NCBI RefSeq assembly: GCF_010183535.1
Contig: NC_071329.1
Span: 12,214,001-12,278,000 of the forward strand
From: Caenorhabditis remanei
Lineage: Eukaryota > Nematoda > Chromadorea > Rhabditida > Rhabditidae
DNA length: 64,000 nucleotides
Reading direction: 5' to 3'
The notes under the pieces were generated by a model. The model was not told where the DNA came from and searched no databases. It worked only from the letters and a program-made list of their open reading frames with translations. The translations under genes were made by a program, and so were the position numbers. Shown piece by piece: positions 23,647 through 36,275 of this stretch; positions within the stretch are counted from its first letter, which is position 1; the number at the start of each line of letters is the position of its first letter.

Positions 23647-24376
23647 GTCGACATTTGAAATTGAACAAAATGCTTTTTCGGTTTCTTTGATTTCAATTCA
23701 ACAATGACAACTTTTATTTGGTAAATTGAACAAATTTGTGTCGGCTCCAAAAGAAATGGGGAAAGGTGCCAAATCGCGTGTTTGTATTGAAAGAAGCTGC
23801 CCGTCGGAGCACCTGTTGTGCACTCTCCCGCGACAAGGAAATGGGCGGAGTTGAATGTGATTCTAATTGTTGCATCCTTTTAATCTGACATTTCATAGAT
23901 TGTATTTTTACAAGAGTTCTCATTAATTATCTTGAAGTGCTCCACTGATAGGGGAAAATTTTCATATGACTTCCTGTTGAAACTTGCAAATATTGTTTTT
24001 TTGTTGAATGTTTTATTATAAATCCTATTAAAACTTGGAGATCATCAAAATAAAAAACCCCATGGAAATAATCCAGCTTGACAAGAAAACGTCTGAAAAA
24101 AATATTTTTGAACACCCGCCATTTTGAGGACTAGAATTTGATTCAATGGCCTAATAAACCAAAGAACGTGTAGTCCGCTCGGACAACTGTTTCGAATTTA
24201 TTGGATGTATTTATCGGTATATTTTGTTGTTTTTCCGATGATAATTCTTCTTTTGCAGTGGAAATCCAGCTAAGATATGCATTAAGATTCATATATATCC
24301 TTCATATTTCAACCTTTCTGAAATTACCTCGGTTCCACATTTTTCCTTATTCACACCATTTTCTTCAGTGTTCAAA
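23647..24376. promoter_or_regulatory. Divergent promoter region, agr-1 and SSU72
   Basis: 730 bases between divergent start codons. It carries the second copy of the bipartite palindrome at 24167-24186. No coding exon recognised; the minus-strand open frames at 23714-24115 look accidental. Confidence 0.5.
24167..24186. promoter_or_regulatory. Bipartite palindrome CGTGTAGTCC-N4-GGACAA (copy 2)
   Basis: CGTGTAGTCCGCTCGGACAA, 190 bases upstream of the SSU72 start. It matches the fis-1 copy at 6673-6692 at 16 of 20 positions, and all differences fall in the central four bases. Confidence 0.5.
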
Positions 24377-25116
24377 ATGGAATATCCATCAAAACTTCGT
24401 TTCGCCGTCAGCTGCTCAAGTAATATGAATCGGTCCATGGAGGCACATCTGATTTTGAAGTATGTAATTGTTATCTGTTATCTGTTTAAATTTTTCGAAC
24501 TTTCAGAAAACGTGGATTCAACATAGAGTCTTATGGCTCAGGAACCCAAGTGAAAATGCCTGGCCCAACAATCGATAAGCCCAATTGTTACGAGTTCGGA
24601 CCGACCACCTATGATGATATTTTTGCCGATTTAACCAACAAAGATAAGGATTTGTAAGAACAAAAAAGACTACATTAGAATGCTAACTTCTCTTAATTTC
24701 AGATACAGACAAAATGGACTTCTGTTCATGGTGGACCGAAATCGTCGAATCAAAACTCGCCCACAACGTTTTCAAGCCGAAACTCGCGAGTTTGACGTTA
24801 TTTTATGTTTAGAAGAACGTGTATTCGATCAGGTATTCGTTGAATGTTCTGTAAAAGTCAAGAAATTGAATATTTATTTCAGGTTATTGACTTCTTGAAC
24901 CGTAGAGTTGGAACATCGGGAAATCCAGTACATGTCATCAACATTGACATTGAAGATAATGCTGAAGAAGCAACATTCGGTGCATTCTTCGTTGCCGAGC
25001 TGTGCACCAAGTTGGAGAAAAGTCATGATTTCGAAGAAGAAATTGATCAAATCATCACAGACTTAGAAGAGGCGCAACCGAAAAGAAATCTTCTACACAC
25101 AATTTGTTTTTATTAA
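24377..25116 (+). CDS. ssup-72: SSU72-type RNA polymerase II CTD phosphatase
   Basis: Four exons, 24377-24459, 24507-24653, 24703-24832 and 24883-25116, all in phase, 197 residues, the normal SSU72 length. The low-molecular-weight-type phosphatase loop CSSNMNRS (Cys13, five residues, Arg19) lies at the N-terminus. Other family landmarks are GFNIESYGSGTQVKMPGP, YDDIFADL, LYRQNGLLFMVDRNRRIK, CLEERVFDQV and the C-terminal NLLHTICFY. SSU72 removes phosphate from Ser5 of the polymerase II CTD and works with the cleavage and polyadenylation complex in the nucleus. In C. elegans it has been linked to choice of polyadenylation and splicing of a neuronal ankyrin transcript. The symbol is from memory; the protein identity is secure. 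It converges on the kinase gene downstream. Confidence 0.95.
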
Positions 25117-25328
25117 CCGAAGTTCAAATATTAAAGTAATTTATTTTTTCAGTACTAAAAACTCAAACACATCATATTTTATATCTACTCGAATATGACG
25201 ATCGCATGCTAAAGAAACACATTCATATTCGATAAGGCTTGCGAAAACTCTTCCTTGTGAATGCATTGTCAAGCGTATTCTCAAAAATTTCTTTATATTC
25301 ATTCTTTCAAGTTCAGTATTCAGTCAGT

Positions 25329-26889
25329 TCAAAGTTCTCCAAAGTCCTTGAGGTCTGAGCTCACGCCTGAAATATCAATCTTTCAGAATAAATGTTATCT
25401 TTCCTCACTTCCACATGCATCTCTATAATTTTCTTCCCAGTCGTAAGCATCTTTCATTGTTTTGTCACCCATCATTTCCTGAAAATTTTTGTTTTGAAAG
25501 TTCTTTCAAAACTCTTTTCCAACCAAAAGAAGAGCCTGTAGAGCAGAATGATCTGGTTCATCACTAGAGCGAAGGCTGAAAACAGCTGCACAAAACAATG
25601 TATAGTGAGCGCCGGTGAGTTGGAGGAACGGAGAATTCGGTTGCTGCTGAAAATGTATTCTTAAAGAACTAAAAGGTACAAAAATATATGCATACAAATT
25701 CCTCTTTTGCATTTTTGAGATCCTCAATACTCGAGAGTTTCCATGGAAGATTCACAAGAAGCAACTCGACACCAGAGTACGCCATTGAAACGAAATCATC
25801 CGCTGGACTTTGATCTTTTCGGTCATGAACACGAACAGAAACATAACGGAGAGTTCCACGGAATCCAGGTTTTAAACGTGGCTTTCTACGTGTTCCATCT
25901 GGATTCATATATCTTCTAACAAGTCCATAATCGACTAATTTCAATACGTGGCGAGTCTGGAAGAAGGGTTTTTATATCGGGCGACATGAGAATTCTCTCA
26001 CGTTTTGTGTTATTCCGAAACACATATTAGCTGGTTTCACATCTCGATGAATATATCCTAACGAGTGAACATCGCGAAGAGCAGCGATTCCCTGAGAAAA
26101 CCATAGACTATACCTGAATTTTCAATGAATAAGGAGTAGATACCTGAATAATAATTCGAGATACTGTACTTGGACTGAGACGTTTCACCGGACTACGTTT
26201 CTTCAAATCTCCAATATTTGGCCCGAGAAGTTGCATAACTGAAAATCAACTTTCAGCACCTGGAACTTCAAAATGAAAGCAAACCAATAAAATTTAGTTG
26301 ATCTGTATGTCCAGAAGCACACATAATCGGAACATGGGGTCTTCCTTGCAAACGATACAGTATCTTCTGCTCCAGAAGCATTCTTTTACTCGTACTTCCA
26401 CGTCTAACAACTGGTTCTATTTTGATGACGACATCTTCGGGAAACACTGGATCAGATGCATGATAGATTTGACCGTAACCTCCACGACCGATTAAACCCT
26501 GAAGACTATTTTTTCAGCAGTGATTTAAACTAAGAATCAGTGTACTTTAACTGTAAAACGTCCTCGAAATAGTTCATTCATATGAAGATATTCTGATCCA
26601 TTTCGATCTTTCAGAGGAGGAGTGTACTTTTTCATTGCTGGAACCACGATTCCTCCTTCGAGTACACTGCAAAACACGCGTCATCGTCTTCACTTTTTTT
26701 TCGCATTCCAATTTTCTAATCTCTCATTATAAAACTTCCTGTGCTTCTCAAACCAAACATCCGCTCTGTTCTCACCCCCGCCGTTAATCGTCTTTATTTT
26801 CTATTAAGAATTTAGATTTTCGACTTTATCCCGTTTTAAAAAACGTACACAACATCATCATGACTCTCTGAAGCTTCCACTTGAATCAT
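25329..26889 (-). CDS. TTBK/CK1-like protein kinase
   Basis: First exon 26849-26889 (start MIQVEASESHDDVV), then 26546-26666, an exon from 26498 with the Gly loop (GLIGRGGYGQIYHASD) and the catalytic Lys (EDVVIKIEPV), one with VMQLLGPNIGDLKKRSPVKR, one with the catalytic loop GYIHRDVKPANMCFG, one with LKLVDYGLVRRYMNPDGTR, and two short C-terminal exons ending GSVSSDLKDFGEL (stop 25329-25331). The activation segment has DYG instead of DFG and the RRYMNPDG...GFRGTLRYVSVRVH pattern typical of worm tau-tubulin-kinase-like and casein-kinase-1-like enzymes. Lys, HRD Asp and DYG Asp are all present, so activity is expected. The family is strongly expanded in nematodes and often germline-expressed. 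The substrate is unknown. The alternative start at the internal Met of VPAMKKYTPP is possible. Confidence 0.87.
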
Positions 26890-27266
26890 TGACTCTTCTT
26901 CTTTCTTTCTACTCACGAAATGAAATACAAATGAAACTGAAAATAAATGATTCTAGAATATAAAATACCCGACGACAAGAAAAAATATCTCACGAGGTTC
27001 TTTTTAATCCTATTTTCTTTCTTCCAATTCTTCTTCTTCCTTTTGCAAAAATCTTGTTCTCTCGTTTCTCTTTTTCTTGGTTCCGCCTCTGAAGGTTGGT
27101 TCCCTTGGTTACTTCCCTTCTTCCGTTTCTCTAACTCCTCTTTTCTATTCTATATCTCCTTCTTTATCTTTTTTATCTCTGCCTTAAGCCGTCATTCATT
27201 CGGTTCTCACAGCTCCCATCTGAAAATTCCAGCTTTTCTTTTTTTGGATTTTCATTATTTCTCTTC
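26890..27266. other. Divergent promoter, kinase and membrane-protein gene
   Basis: 377 bases, pyrimidine-rich on the plus strand near 27000-27200. It reads open for 113 codons but has no sign of coding beyond its T-rich composition. Confidence 0.5.
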
Positions 27267-29230
27267 ATGCTTCGAATTCCATCGTTGAATGGATCGGATA
27301 CGATACTCGATTTGAACTGCACTCTAAATGTCATCCATACTGCCAAGTTTCTCAGAAATCAACTTCATGCTCAAGCTGCTCAGGTAGGTTACGATATTAG
27401 TTAGATTATTCTGAAATCCTCACTTTCTTTTAAATCGGCCTACTGAAGCTTCTAACTTTCGTGATGAGTAAGTTCCGGAATACAAAAAAAGAAAGTTGAA
27501 TGAAGCCGTAGGAAACAAAGAATTAAAACAAACAATGTCTGGTGACGAATTCCAACAAAAATTTAATTTCAGGACAATAAATTCGGTGCTGATATGTACG
27601 CTGTGACGATAATCGGAGCATTCGCTTCCGTCATTGTTCTCTTGATGTTCCGATCGATTCGACCACATCAAAGTGTTGATGAACAGGTGGGTTTAGGGGA
27701 AAAAATGACAAGGTTGAGATTGAAATTGGAGAGATAATGAATGGGCTGTGAGCAATGTGAGCACATGGTAAAAGTCGACCTTTTGGATTTCAAAAATTAA
27801 TAATATGTTGAGTTTCAGACTAGAAATTAACTAGAAACCTAGAATCGGAGTGTAATTGGAGAAATTATTCAACATTTTATTCGAAAATGAAAAAAAGGCA
27901 TAAATGAAAAGACAGACAACAAATCTACCCTTTTCTTTTTGAATTAGATTAAAACATCTGACAACTAACCGCGTTTTTTGACAGTTTGTCTTTTTTCTCT
28001 TTTTCCCAACACCTGATTCATACTAGAATTGCTACAGTACCCTGTTCATTCTCATTATTATTTTCTCATGCGAAGTTCTCTGTAACTCGATCGAATTCTC
28101 ACTTCAAACACTTCTACGAATAGTAGTCGGTCAGAAGAATCTCTTTTCTCTCTTTTTCGTACAAATCCAGAGAATTTGAATAACATTTATTTGTGGTTCG
28201 AAGACAATCTTCTCCAAAAATACAAATATTATTTTCAGGTAACTCTGATGATGTCCACAATGAAAATGCGAGTTGAAGTGGACGAATATGAGAGGAGGAA
28301 AATAAAAATGAAGTGAATTACTTTTCTTTTTTTCTCAATTTCATTCTTTTTTGTATTTCAGAGAAGCAAAAAAGAAGGCACAAGACTGGATAAACAATCT
28401 GAAGAATCGAAGTATGAGAAGTCTATCGAGAAGTTCGAAGAGGAGTAAAAGTTCGATGGCAGAGACACCTCCGACCCATTCAGGTAATACAACTTCAGAA
28501 TAGCATGACTATACATCAAGTTATTTCTTTCAGATTCAACTAGATCTTATAAGAATGAAAACAGTTTGAATGTTCCTTTCTCAATGAGCCAACAAGCAAT
28601 TCAGGTGGAAGATGAAACAAGATCCGGTGCAAGTTCTACTCGTCAAAGTGTTTGTAGGTAAGTAATAAACAGATCAGAGTGTTACAAAATGTCTAGATCT
28701 AATAGAACAAAACAAAAATTTGAAATGTATCAGGATTTCCAGTGCCCCAACTCCTCATCTTCTTGAAATCAACCTGCCTGTTCGATGCAATTCCCATCTT
28801 GGCTTCTTGCCAGAGATAGTTGTAACTGAAGAACGCCCGAAACTCTGTCTCCTTCTTCCCCCTCCAACTCGTCGAAGAAAGTCAGTCGCAGTAACCTCAA
28901 ACATTCCAATTCACAAGTCTGTATCATGCCAGCAACTAACCATATCAAGGTAATACTTTGATTTCTTCAATCACCTTTTTCAGTTTAATTTTCTCCGAAA
29001 TTTTTCGTGTAAAGGTGCTTGACCTTGTCAATTCTTATCAGGTTATTTGCGATAATCTGCAAGTTTCATTGTTGATAAGAAATGAGACGCTAATGAGAAT
29101 AGAATATTCCAGAAAATCATCAATGTCCAGTGCTCACAGCGTTTCTCCGTCGCTCTCCGAAGAAATTGTGTTCAATTTTCCTGACAGCGGGTCCGCCACA
29201 CCCAATGATTCACCCCCATATGATATCTAG
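27267..29230 (+). CDS. Single-pass membrane protein, KCNE/MPS-like layout
   Basis: Seven exons, 27267-27383, 27573-27686, 28239-28312, 28362-28483, 28534-28657, 28734-28949 and 29113-29230, all in phase, 294 residues. A short extracellular N-terminus with an N-glycosylation site (LNCT) precedes one membrane helix (YAVTIIGAFASVIVLLMF, about residues 47-64), then a juxtamembrane RSIRPHQSVDEQ and a basic helical segment (VEVDEYERRKIKMKEAKKKA). The rest is a Ser-rich cytoplasmic tail with many SRSSKRSKSS-type phosphorylation candidates and a proline patch (LCLLLPPPTRRRKS). One helix, no signal peptide and a basic juxtamembrane region recall KCNE/MPS potassium-channel accessory subunits, but I see no decisive family motif, so this is only a suggestion. 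A polyadenylation signal is at 29382-29387. Confidence 0.78.
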
Positions 29231-30807
29231 AATGTTTCTTTTCTTGTTTCGCTTTTATTTTCAGAACTTTTCCCAACATTGTCTTCGGGCCATCGTTTTT
29301 ATACTTCTTTTGTGATGAAAAATGAATGGGTAGCCCAATTCCTTTTTATATAGCATGACTATCAGTTTTATTTGTTTACAGAATAAAATTCTGGAAAAAA
29401 ATCATAATCGTTGATCGGCAAATACTGTTTTCTCTTTGAATTTGAAGCTTCAAATAGCTGATAAATAACGCTCGTTGTTCACACTCGCTTCTCGAATTTA
29501 TTTCCGACTACGGTATTTCAGAGCTCTGCAGAAGTACGCAAACACCGAAGCGGAAAAGTTTGGAAATTTAATTAAAATTTATTTCATCAGATCTTAAATT
29601 TCACTTTTGCTGAAATCGTTTCTCTTTTTTCTTCCATTTTTACAGTTTATCACATGATCCAATGATTCATTTAAAGGCGGGGCCGTTCCATTGTTGTTTT
29701 GTTTGTCAAAATTGTTTCCAGAAACACAAAAAAAGTGTCCGGCTTGTTTCCTTTCTGATTTATCAGTGTTTCCCTTCGCCGTTTTTCCTTTATTTCGGGT
29801 GCGAATTTTCTCTCTTTCGTAAAATTTGTTTCTTTAGTATAATTGAGAAACGTGTTAGAGGTCCGACCCGTCTCTCCAAAATTCGTTCTTGTGACATTGA
29901 AAAACAACACCCTCGAAGCCATTTTTTGTCATTTCTTTTTGTCTACTCGTGGGATTTCCAGTATATTTCCACCAATTCTCTCTATGAAGCAGGCTCAAAA
30001 CCTCTTCTTATTTGTGAGTATAATGTTTAGTTTTGCTCTCTTAAATAATCAGGTGCTTGCACAAATTTTAAGTAACACCTGCTTTCTTCTCAAAATTTTT
30101 CGTTCATAGAAATCGATTTCTTTATTTTCTTTCGGAACGACCCGGAACAAAATAGAAATAAATCATGGGAAGCTGAGTTCGATCATCACAAAAATTGCGA
30201 AATAAATCACGTGTGAGGGGGACCAATCGATGTCGAACTCGTATGAAAAGTGACTGAAAACCGAAAAAAACAGCCTGGTGTCTCCGTCGAAGCCGTTTTC
30301 TCTAACCATCTACACGCCCGGCCGCACGTACTTGGCCTCCCATGCTGTTTTCGAAACGCGCTCCATCGTACTCCCTTTTTGCGGAGTAAACAACGACCAC
30401 CTCACTCCCTCACTCTATCCATTCTATCCTCTTCCACCTCTACAGACCAACAGATAGTCCGATGGACCCACGCGCACTCTCGCTCTAGTTCTCTTTTCCA
30501 CGCCATATACGCTGACTCGCTTTCTTTCCTGCTTCTTCACTTTTTCTTCCACCGTTTTCTCATTTCATTTCGACCGTCGTCATTTGTTTGAGGTAGTCCC
30601 GCCCACTTTTCGTTACTGCTTTATCAAACAAACTGTGCGACAATCGACTCTCTGTTTCCCTTCGTCTGCTCCGTTTTCGCTCACTTTTTGTTAACTATCT
30701 TCCCGTTTCTTTTTGCTGCATAGGCTCGTTTCTCATCATTGATATCAATTGTTCAGTTGTTCAGATCTCCTAAAACAAGAAACGAATCGACAATCAGAAG
30801 TGCCAAA
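29231..30807. other. Intergenic, upstream region of the LDL-receptor-like gene
   Basis: 1.6 kb. It has the AATAAA of the upstream gene at 29382-29387, a moderately GC-richer stretch at 30300-30480, and pyrimidine-rich sequence to 30720. Open frames at 29662-30109 and 30250-30591 lack splice sites or family features, and I do not call them genes. Confidence 0.5.
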
Positions 30808-33800
30808 ATGAGGAGTTTTCACACCCTCACGGGTATTATTCTCATCACTTTTGTGACGATGTCGATTGGAGCACAAATTGCCATGGGAGCATCTAAAGGC
30901 GGTGAGTATTGTTTACTGAAAGAAGCATCTGGAAGAAGACGAAGAAGAACAGTTTCTTTCGATTTCGCAACATTTCTCTTGATTCGACGAATGAGTCATA
31001 ACCAGTACAAAAACAAAATGTTGATTTCATTCTAAGAACATTGTTATAATTTTCAGTATGCGATCCGGAACATGCATTCAAATGCCAAGACGGTCGATGC
31101 ATTCCGATGTCCTGGCGTTGCGATGGAGATATCGACTGTCAGAACGAAGAAGACGAAAAGAATTGTCCAAGTAATACATAATGAAAATTCCTTAAATCAT
31201 AAAAGAGTTTTCAGAAGTTTGTGGTGAGAAAGAACACAAATGTGGCGATGTGACATCCGTTCGGTCATCTCTTGAGCGATTCAAGTGCATTCCTGAAAAT
31301 TGGGTTTGCGATGGAGAGTTCGACTGTGAGGATAAATCTGATGAATACCAATGCAAGAGTACGTAGTAAATCTGATTTATTGTTCATACAAATTATTTCC
31401 AGATGTTTCTTGCCAAGAAAATCAATTCCAGTGCGAAGAGCTATCTGGAGATTACAGTCTGTGTATCCCACAAACATGGGTGTGTGACGGTCAGAGGGAT
31501 TGTACCAACGGAAAAGACGAGATGAACTGTACAACGAAGGCGACGAAGTGTCCGGAAAACAACTTCCAGTATGTCTCCTGAATACTTTAATCTTTAGTTT
31601 CAATCTCTCCCGCTGACCCAATTATACCACTTTGACATAACCTAGAAAATGACTGTTTGATTTGAAGATGCGCAAACGGACACTGTATCTTCAAGAATTG
31701 GGTGTGTGATGGAGAGGAAGACTGCTCCGATGGTTCAGACGAATCACAAAGTGCACCATCAAACTGCAACCAAACTGTGAACCAGTGCCCACCCGGCGAG
31801 ATGTGGAAGGTAAGGGATCTAAATAATGTTTATCAAATTTGGGAGAATGTTTATGCGCAATGTGGTGGATTGTTTGTTTGTCCCTTGTTGAAATGTTTAG
31901 AAGGGTTAGAGTATCGAGTGTTAGGTAGTTTGCAATAGCCAATCCATTGATAAAAAGGGAAGTGGACGAAGTACGAAACGCTCTTTTATTATCAGCTTGT
32001 CTCCCCCGCACCGCGTTTGTCTGGATAGTGGTCATTATGCTGATTAAAAATATTTCGTGATAAAATTATTATTTATCATTTCAGTGTGGTTCTGGGGAAT
32101 GCATCCCATCGAGATGGCGTTGTGATTCCGAGGTCGATTGCAAGGATCATTCCGACGAAAGAAATTGCACCAAAATTCAACATACATGCAAGTTGGCTGA
32201 GGTAGGTTAACGGGTAGAACACCTGCATATGCAATATGATCATTATAGGATTAAGTATAGTATGTGTAATTGCTCTGTGACCTATAATCATAGTTAGGAG
32301 TGCGAATGTCTACTCAATTAAATAATGTTTTTCTTATTATCTATTTTGCAGGAGTTTGCGTGTAAATCTTCTAACAAATGCATCAACAAGGCGTTCGTTT
32401 GTGATGGTGAACTAGACTGCAGTGATGGTTCCGATGAAGACGAATGTGTTGGCGTCAATACTGAGTGCAAAAAGGATGAATACACGTGTCCTGCTACTTA
32501 CGGAGCCTATGGTGCTGAATCTGGTCATGTCATTTGTCTTCCCCAATCTTCCCGGTGTAACGGAGAAGAAGAATGTCCTGATGGAGGTGACGAGAAGAAT
32601 TGCAATGCCACCACCCCCGGTAAGTTTTTATTGTATGAAAATATATGCAAACCGTCTTTATTATAGCAACGTGCAAAGAAGGAAGCGAATACACATGTCC
32701 GTCCACTCCTCTGCAGTGTCTGGAAATGACCAAGTTGTGCTCGAGCGCTCGTTACGATTGTGGAGATGGAAATATGTCAGTTTGTGGACCAACTGCAACT
32801 AGCACAAGTAATTTTAACCCGGACCAATACATTCATTTTGTAAAATTAATTTCAGAAATGTGCAAGACCGGTTCTGAAGGATGCGTATGCCGTCCATCAT
32901 ACATTACAAATTCAACAGTTTGTCATTGCAAAGATGGATACAAACTCGAAAACAAGCAGTGCGTTGGTGAGTAACTGTGAGCAAGATTGATGGTTTAGTG
33001 CGAGAACAAACATAACGAAAAAAAAATAGAGAAGGCTTTTCCGAATAGTAATAGCTGCTGCTGGACTTTGATTGTCCAAGAGCACAGCTGAGCAAGCAAA
33101 CTATAAAGTTTGAGAACGTCGTTTTGATAATTTAAATTTCCAGACATCATCGAATGTGAAACTCCAGGAGTTTGTGACCAGATTTGTTTGAATACTCCCG
33201 GATCTTACCGATGTGCTTGTCACGCTGGATATCAATTGAGCTTCGGTGAGACCAAAACCGGATCGAGAGGTGTTGCTAACAGATGTCGAGCCATGGGAGG
33301 TGATCCTCTTGTTCTTCTCACCAACCGTCATACCATTAGACAATTTGATCTCGTAAACAAAATGCATTTCCCTGTCTCTAGCAAGCCAGGTTCAGCAGTT
33401 GCGATGGATTTCCACATCAAGAACGGAGTGAGTAAATTCAAGTTATTCAAATAGACTCTTTAATTTATTCATTCAGACTCTCATTTGGTCCGATGTCATG
33501 TCGAAACAGATCTTACGTTGCTATATTGGAAATGTTTCGGATGCATTCCTCGGAACTGAAATGTGTGACAAGAAGCACGAAGTTATTCTATCCGGTGATA
33601 AGATTCATACCCCTGATGGACTTGCTGTCGACTGGGTTCACGATTTGCTCTTCTGGACAGATGGTGGCCTAGATCAGATCAATGTGCTCGATATGAAAAC
33701 AGGAAAACAGCGTGTTCTATATTCTTCCGACTTGGAAGAGCCGAGAGCTATTGCAGTTGATCCAGAGGTTGGGCTCATCTTCTGGACCGATTGGGGAAAG

Positions 33801-34728
33801 AAGGCAAGAATCGAACGATCCGGAATGGATGGGCAACATCGTGTAGTTATCGTCGAGGGAGATCGTGTCGTTTGGCCAAATGGATTAGCGTTGGATTACG
33901 TTGACAAGCGTGTGTACTGGGCTGATGCCAAGATCAAGTCGATTTTCAGTTGTGATTACTGGGGAAAGAACATCAAGACTGTCTTGCATTCCCATGAATA
34001 TCTCCGCCATCCATTCTCAATGGCTGTATTTGAAGACCGACTTTTCTACACCGACTGGGAGCACGATGGAGTTATCACTGTTAACAAGGTAACTATCTAA
34101 TCTGAATTTTTACCTTTTTACAACACTTGAGAATATTTCAGTTCACCGGAGCCGACATTCAAACTGTTATGGAAAAAGTGAAATCTCCAATGACAGTCCG
34201 AATCTACCATAAACAAGCTCAACCAAAAATACAAGATAAATGCGAGAACGCCGCTTGCGATCATCTCTGTCTTCCACGTGCCGTCTACAGAGAGTCTGAT
34301 CGTACTGAAGAGAAGACTTGGCACGATAGACCTTTTTCGTGTGCCTGTGAAGGAAGTACTGTTTCTGCTGCAATGGAATGTCTCGGTAAGTATGAATGAA
34401 AAAACATATTAACTAATTTGAACCTATTGCAGCCGACCTTGATACTAAATCTGGATTCTCAATGTTCACAATCTTCCTTTTGCTCTGCGTCGGTGGAATT
34501 GCTGCTGGTGGATTTGTGATGGTTCGCCGCCGAATGGGATCTCGTCCTTTCACTTCTCTCAACTTTGACAACCCAATTTATCGTCGTACCACTGAGGAAG
34601 GAGACCATCAGATGGAGGATCCATTCCGTGATCCATTCGCTGAGCCTACGAATAGAACCCGCAACGAGGGGCTTCCAACTCTTGCTTCTGCTGACAACGA
34701 GGCGCGGGGTGATACGTTGAGCTTTTAA
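30808..34728 (+). CDS. LDL-receptor-related endocytic receptor
   Basis: Thirteen exons (30808-30901, 31057-31170, 31215-31358, 31403-31568, 31668-31809, 32085-32201, 32352-32619, 32667-32807, 32856-32966, 33144-33427, 33477-34088, 34142-34385, 34433-34728), all in phase, 910 residues. Signal peptide [21 protein letters not shown], eight LDL-receptor class A repeats (for example [16 protein letters not shown] and [16 protein letters not shown]), two EGF-like modules (the second with the calcium-binding-type start [11 protein letters not shown]), a YWTD beta-propeller (blade motifs LIWSD, LFWTD, IFWTD, VYWAD, LFYTD), a further EGF-like Cys cluster, one membrane helix ([20 protein letters not shown]) and a short tail with the endocytosis signal FDNPIY. 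This is the complete layout of a small LRP/VLDLR-type receptor for ligand uptake at the plasma membrane. An upstream in-frame Met at 30739 would bury the signal peptide, so 30808 is preferred. Confidence 0.94.
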
Positions 34729-36275
34729 ACCTATATTGTAAAGATATTTTTATATTTCTATTCATTGCACCCTTTTTGTACAGTTTGAATAATTCCCTTC
34801 TCATTTCATGTCACTTTAATTTCATTTCTTTCTCATTTTTTCTTGTGAAATTTTGATATTTTGTCCCACCCTCCCTGATTTTTCATGTGCAATTGTCTCA
34901 ATTATGAGAAATCACTGTGATGACGTGTAGATCCCCACTGTGAAAATTTCCATTGTCCTCCAAATTTGCGTGTTTATCTGTCCCTAAAAGGTTGGGTAGT
35001 CGTTGTTTTATTCATTCAGTGTAGATTTCATGTACCCTTTATTCTCATCATTATCATTATTTTCTGTGTGCTCCCCAATCACCCGGTTTTGACTTTCTCT
35101 TCCAAATGTTTTTATTATGAGAACTTCTCCACTATATATTCATATGTAATCTTCGTGAAACTGGTAAACTTAAATTAAAATATGACTTGATTGTCTGCTC
35201 CGTGGAACTGATGCATACTCCCCAATTTTTCATGTCCCTTTCCATCCACCCACATTTTCAATCAATAAACCTTGTGGAAAACTTGTATTGTTTGATATGC
35301 AAAATTAAAACATGTTTCAGAATTATCGTTGTTAACAGTATTCAACTTCTAGCGGGACCGATTTTTTTGGAAAAGCTTCGAAAGATTCGCATCTTAATCG
35401 CATTCCTCACAACGTCTGTGCAAATTATGAAGAAGTGTTGGTGGTCTGAAATACGATTCGATATTTCGAAGCCGAAGCACATTTGTCTTGATAGCACGAA
35501 AGTACACTGCGGAATGTCTGTTTTTCGCCACTCCTTGGTCATCTTTTTGCCGTCAAAATCGACAGCTGTTGAAATGAGTGAGCCAGTTTTCGCTCTGCGG
35601 AAATTCAGAAATCTCGGCTCTCAGGCGGAAGAAAGCATAGAATTCCACTCATTTTTGTTTTTTTTGCTTTTCAAGTTTTCAATTTCCAAAATGAAATCCA
35701 GGTGATCATTAACAGTGGAGAAGGTTTGAAATTATTCTACATTGCCTTCTGTGTATAGAATTTAGTAGTCTGTGGATTCCGGATCCAGGGCATCTTCCTG
35801 GATTTCTAAATTTCCTAAACTAACAGATTCTACCTAGAAATTTATCAAATTATAATTTCATCCTGAAATAATTCTAAATGAAATAATATTAGTCATCCTA
35901 TTGATTCTGCTCACTTTACACATAATTTTTCTCTCGAATGAATCATAGAAATCAGTTCAAAACAAAAGAAATCCAAAATATTTATACTGTCTTCTGATGG
36001 AACTTGTAAGAATAGTCTTGTGTGACAATTGACATAGGACAGACACATCAATTCGTAGATATCATTGTAATAATCTGAATCTCTTCATCTTTCATTCTAT
36101 TTCTTTTCTGACCAGTAGTATCACATTGTAAACGAAAAGGAGGGAGCATCTTGCTCTCCGAATACTTTCAAAATCATTGTTTTTTGTTGTTCGACCCTTT
36201 CCGTTACTTGTATCATAACCAACCTTCTTCTAAATTCCAGACAAAAACTGCCAATGATCTGAAAATAACGAATCG
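34729..36275. other. Intergenic with one unexplained open frame
   Basis: LDL-receptor-like 3' UTR, then AT-rich DNA. A 172-codon plus-strand open frame at 35187-35705 overlaps a 66-codon minus-strand frame at 35342-35542. Its composition near 35350-35640 is less AT-rich than its surroundings. I see no signal peptide, domain or splice sites and leave it uncalled (see findings). Confidence 0.5.

Noticed and set aside
29662..30591. Plus-strand frames of 113-122 codons
   Set aside because: Phe/Ser-rich composition follows the local pyrimidine richness; no start context, splice sites or family features.
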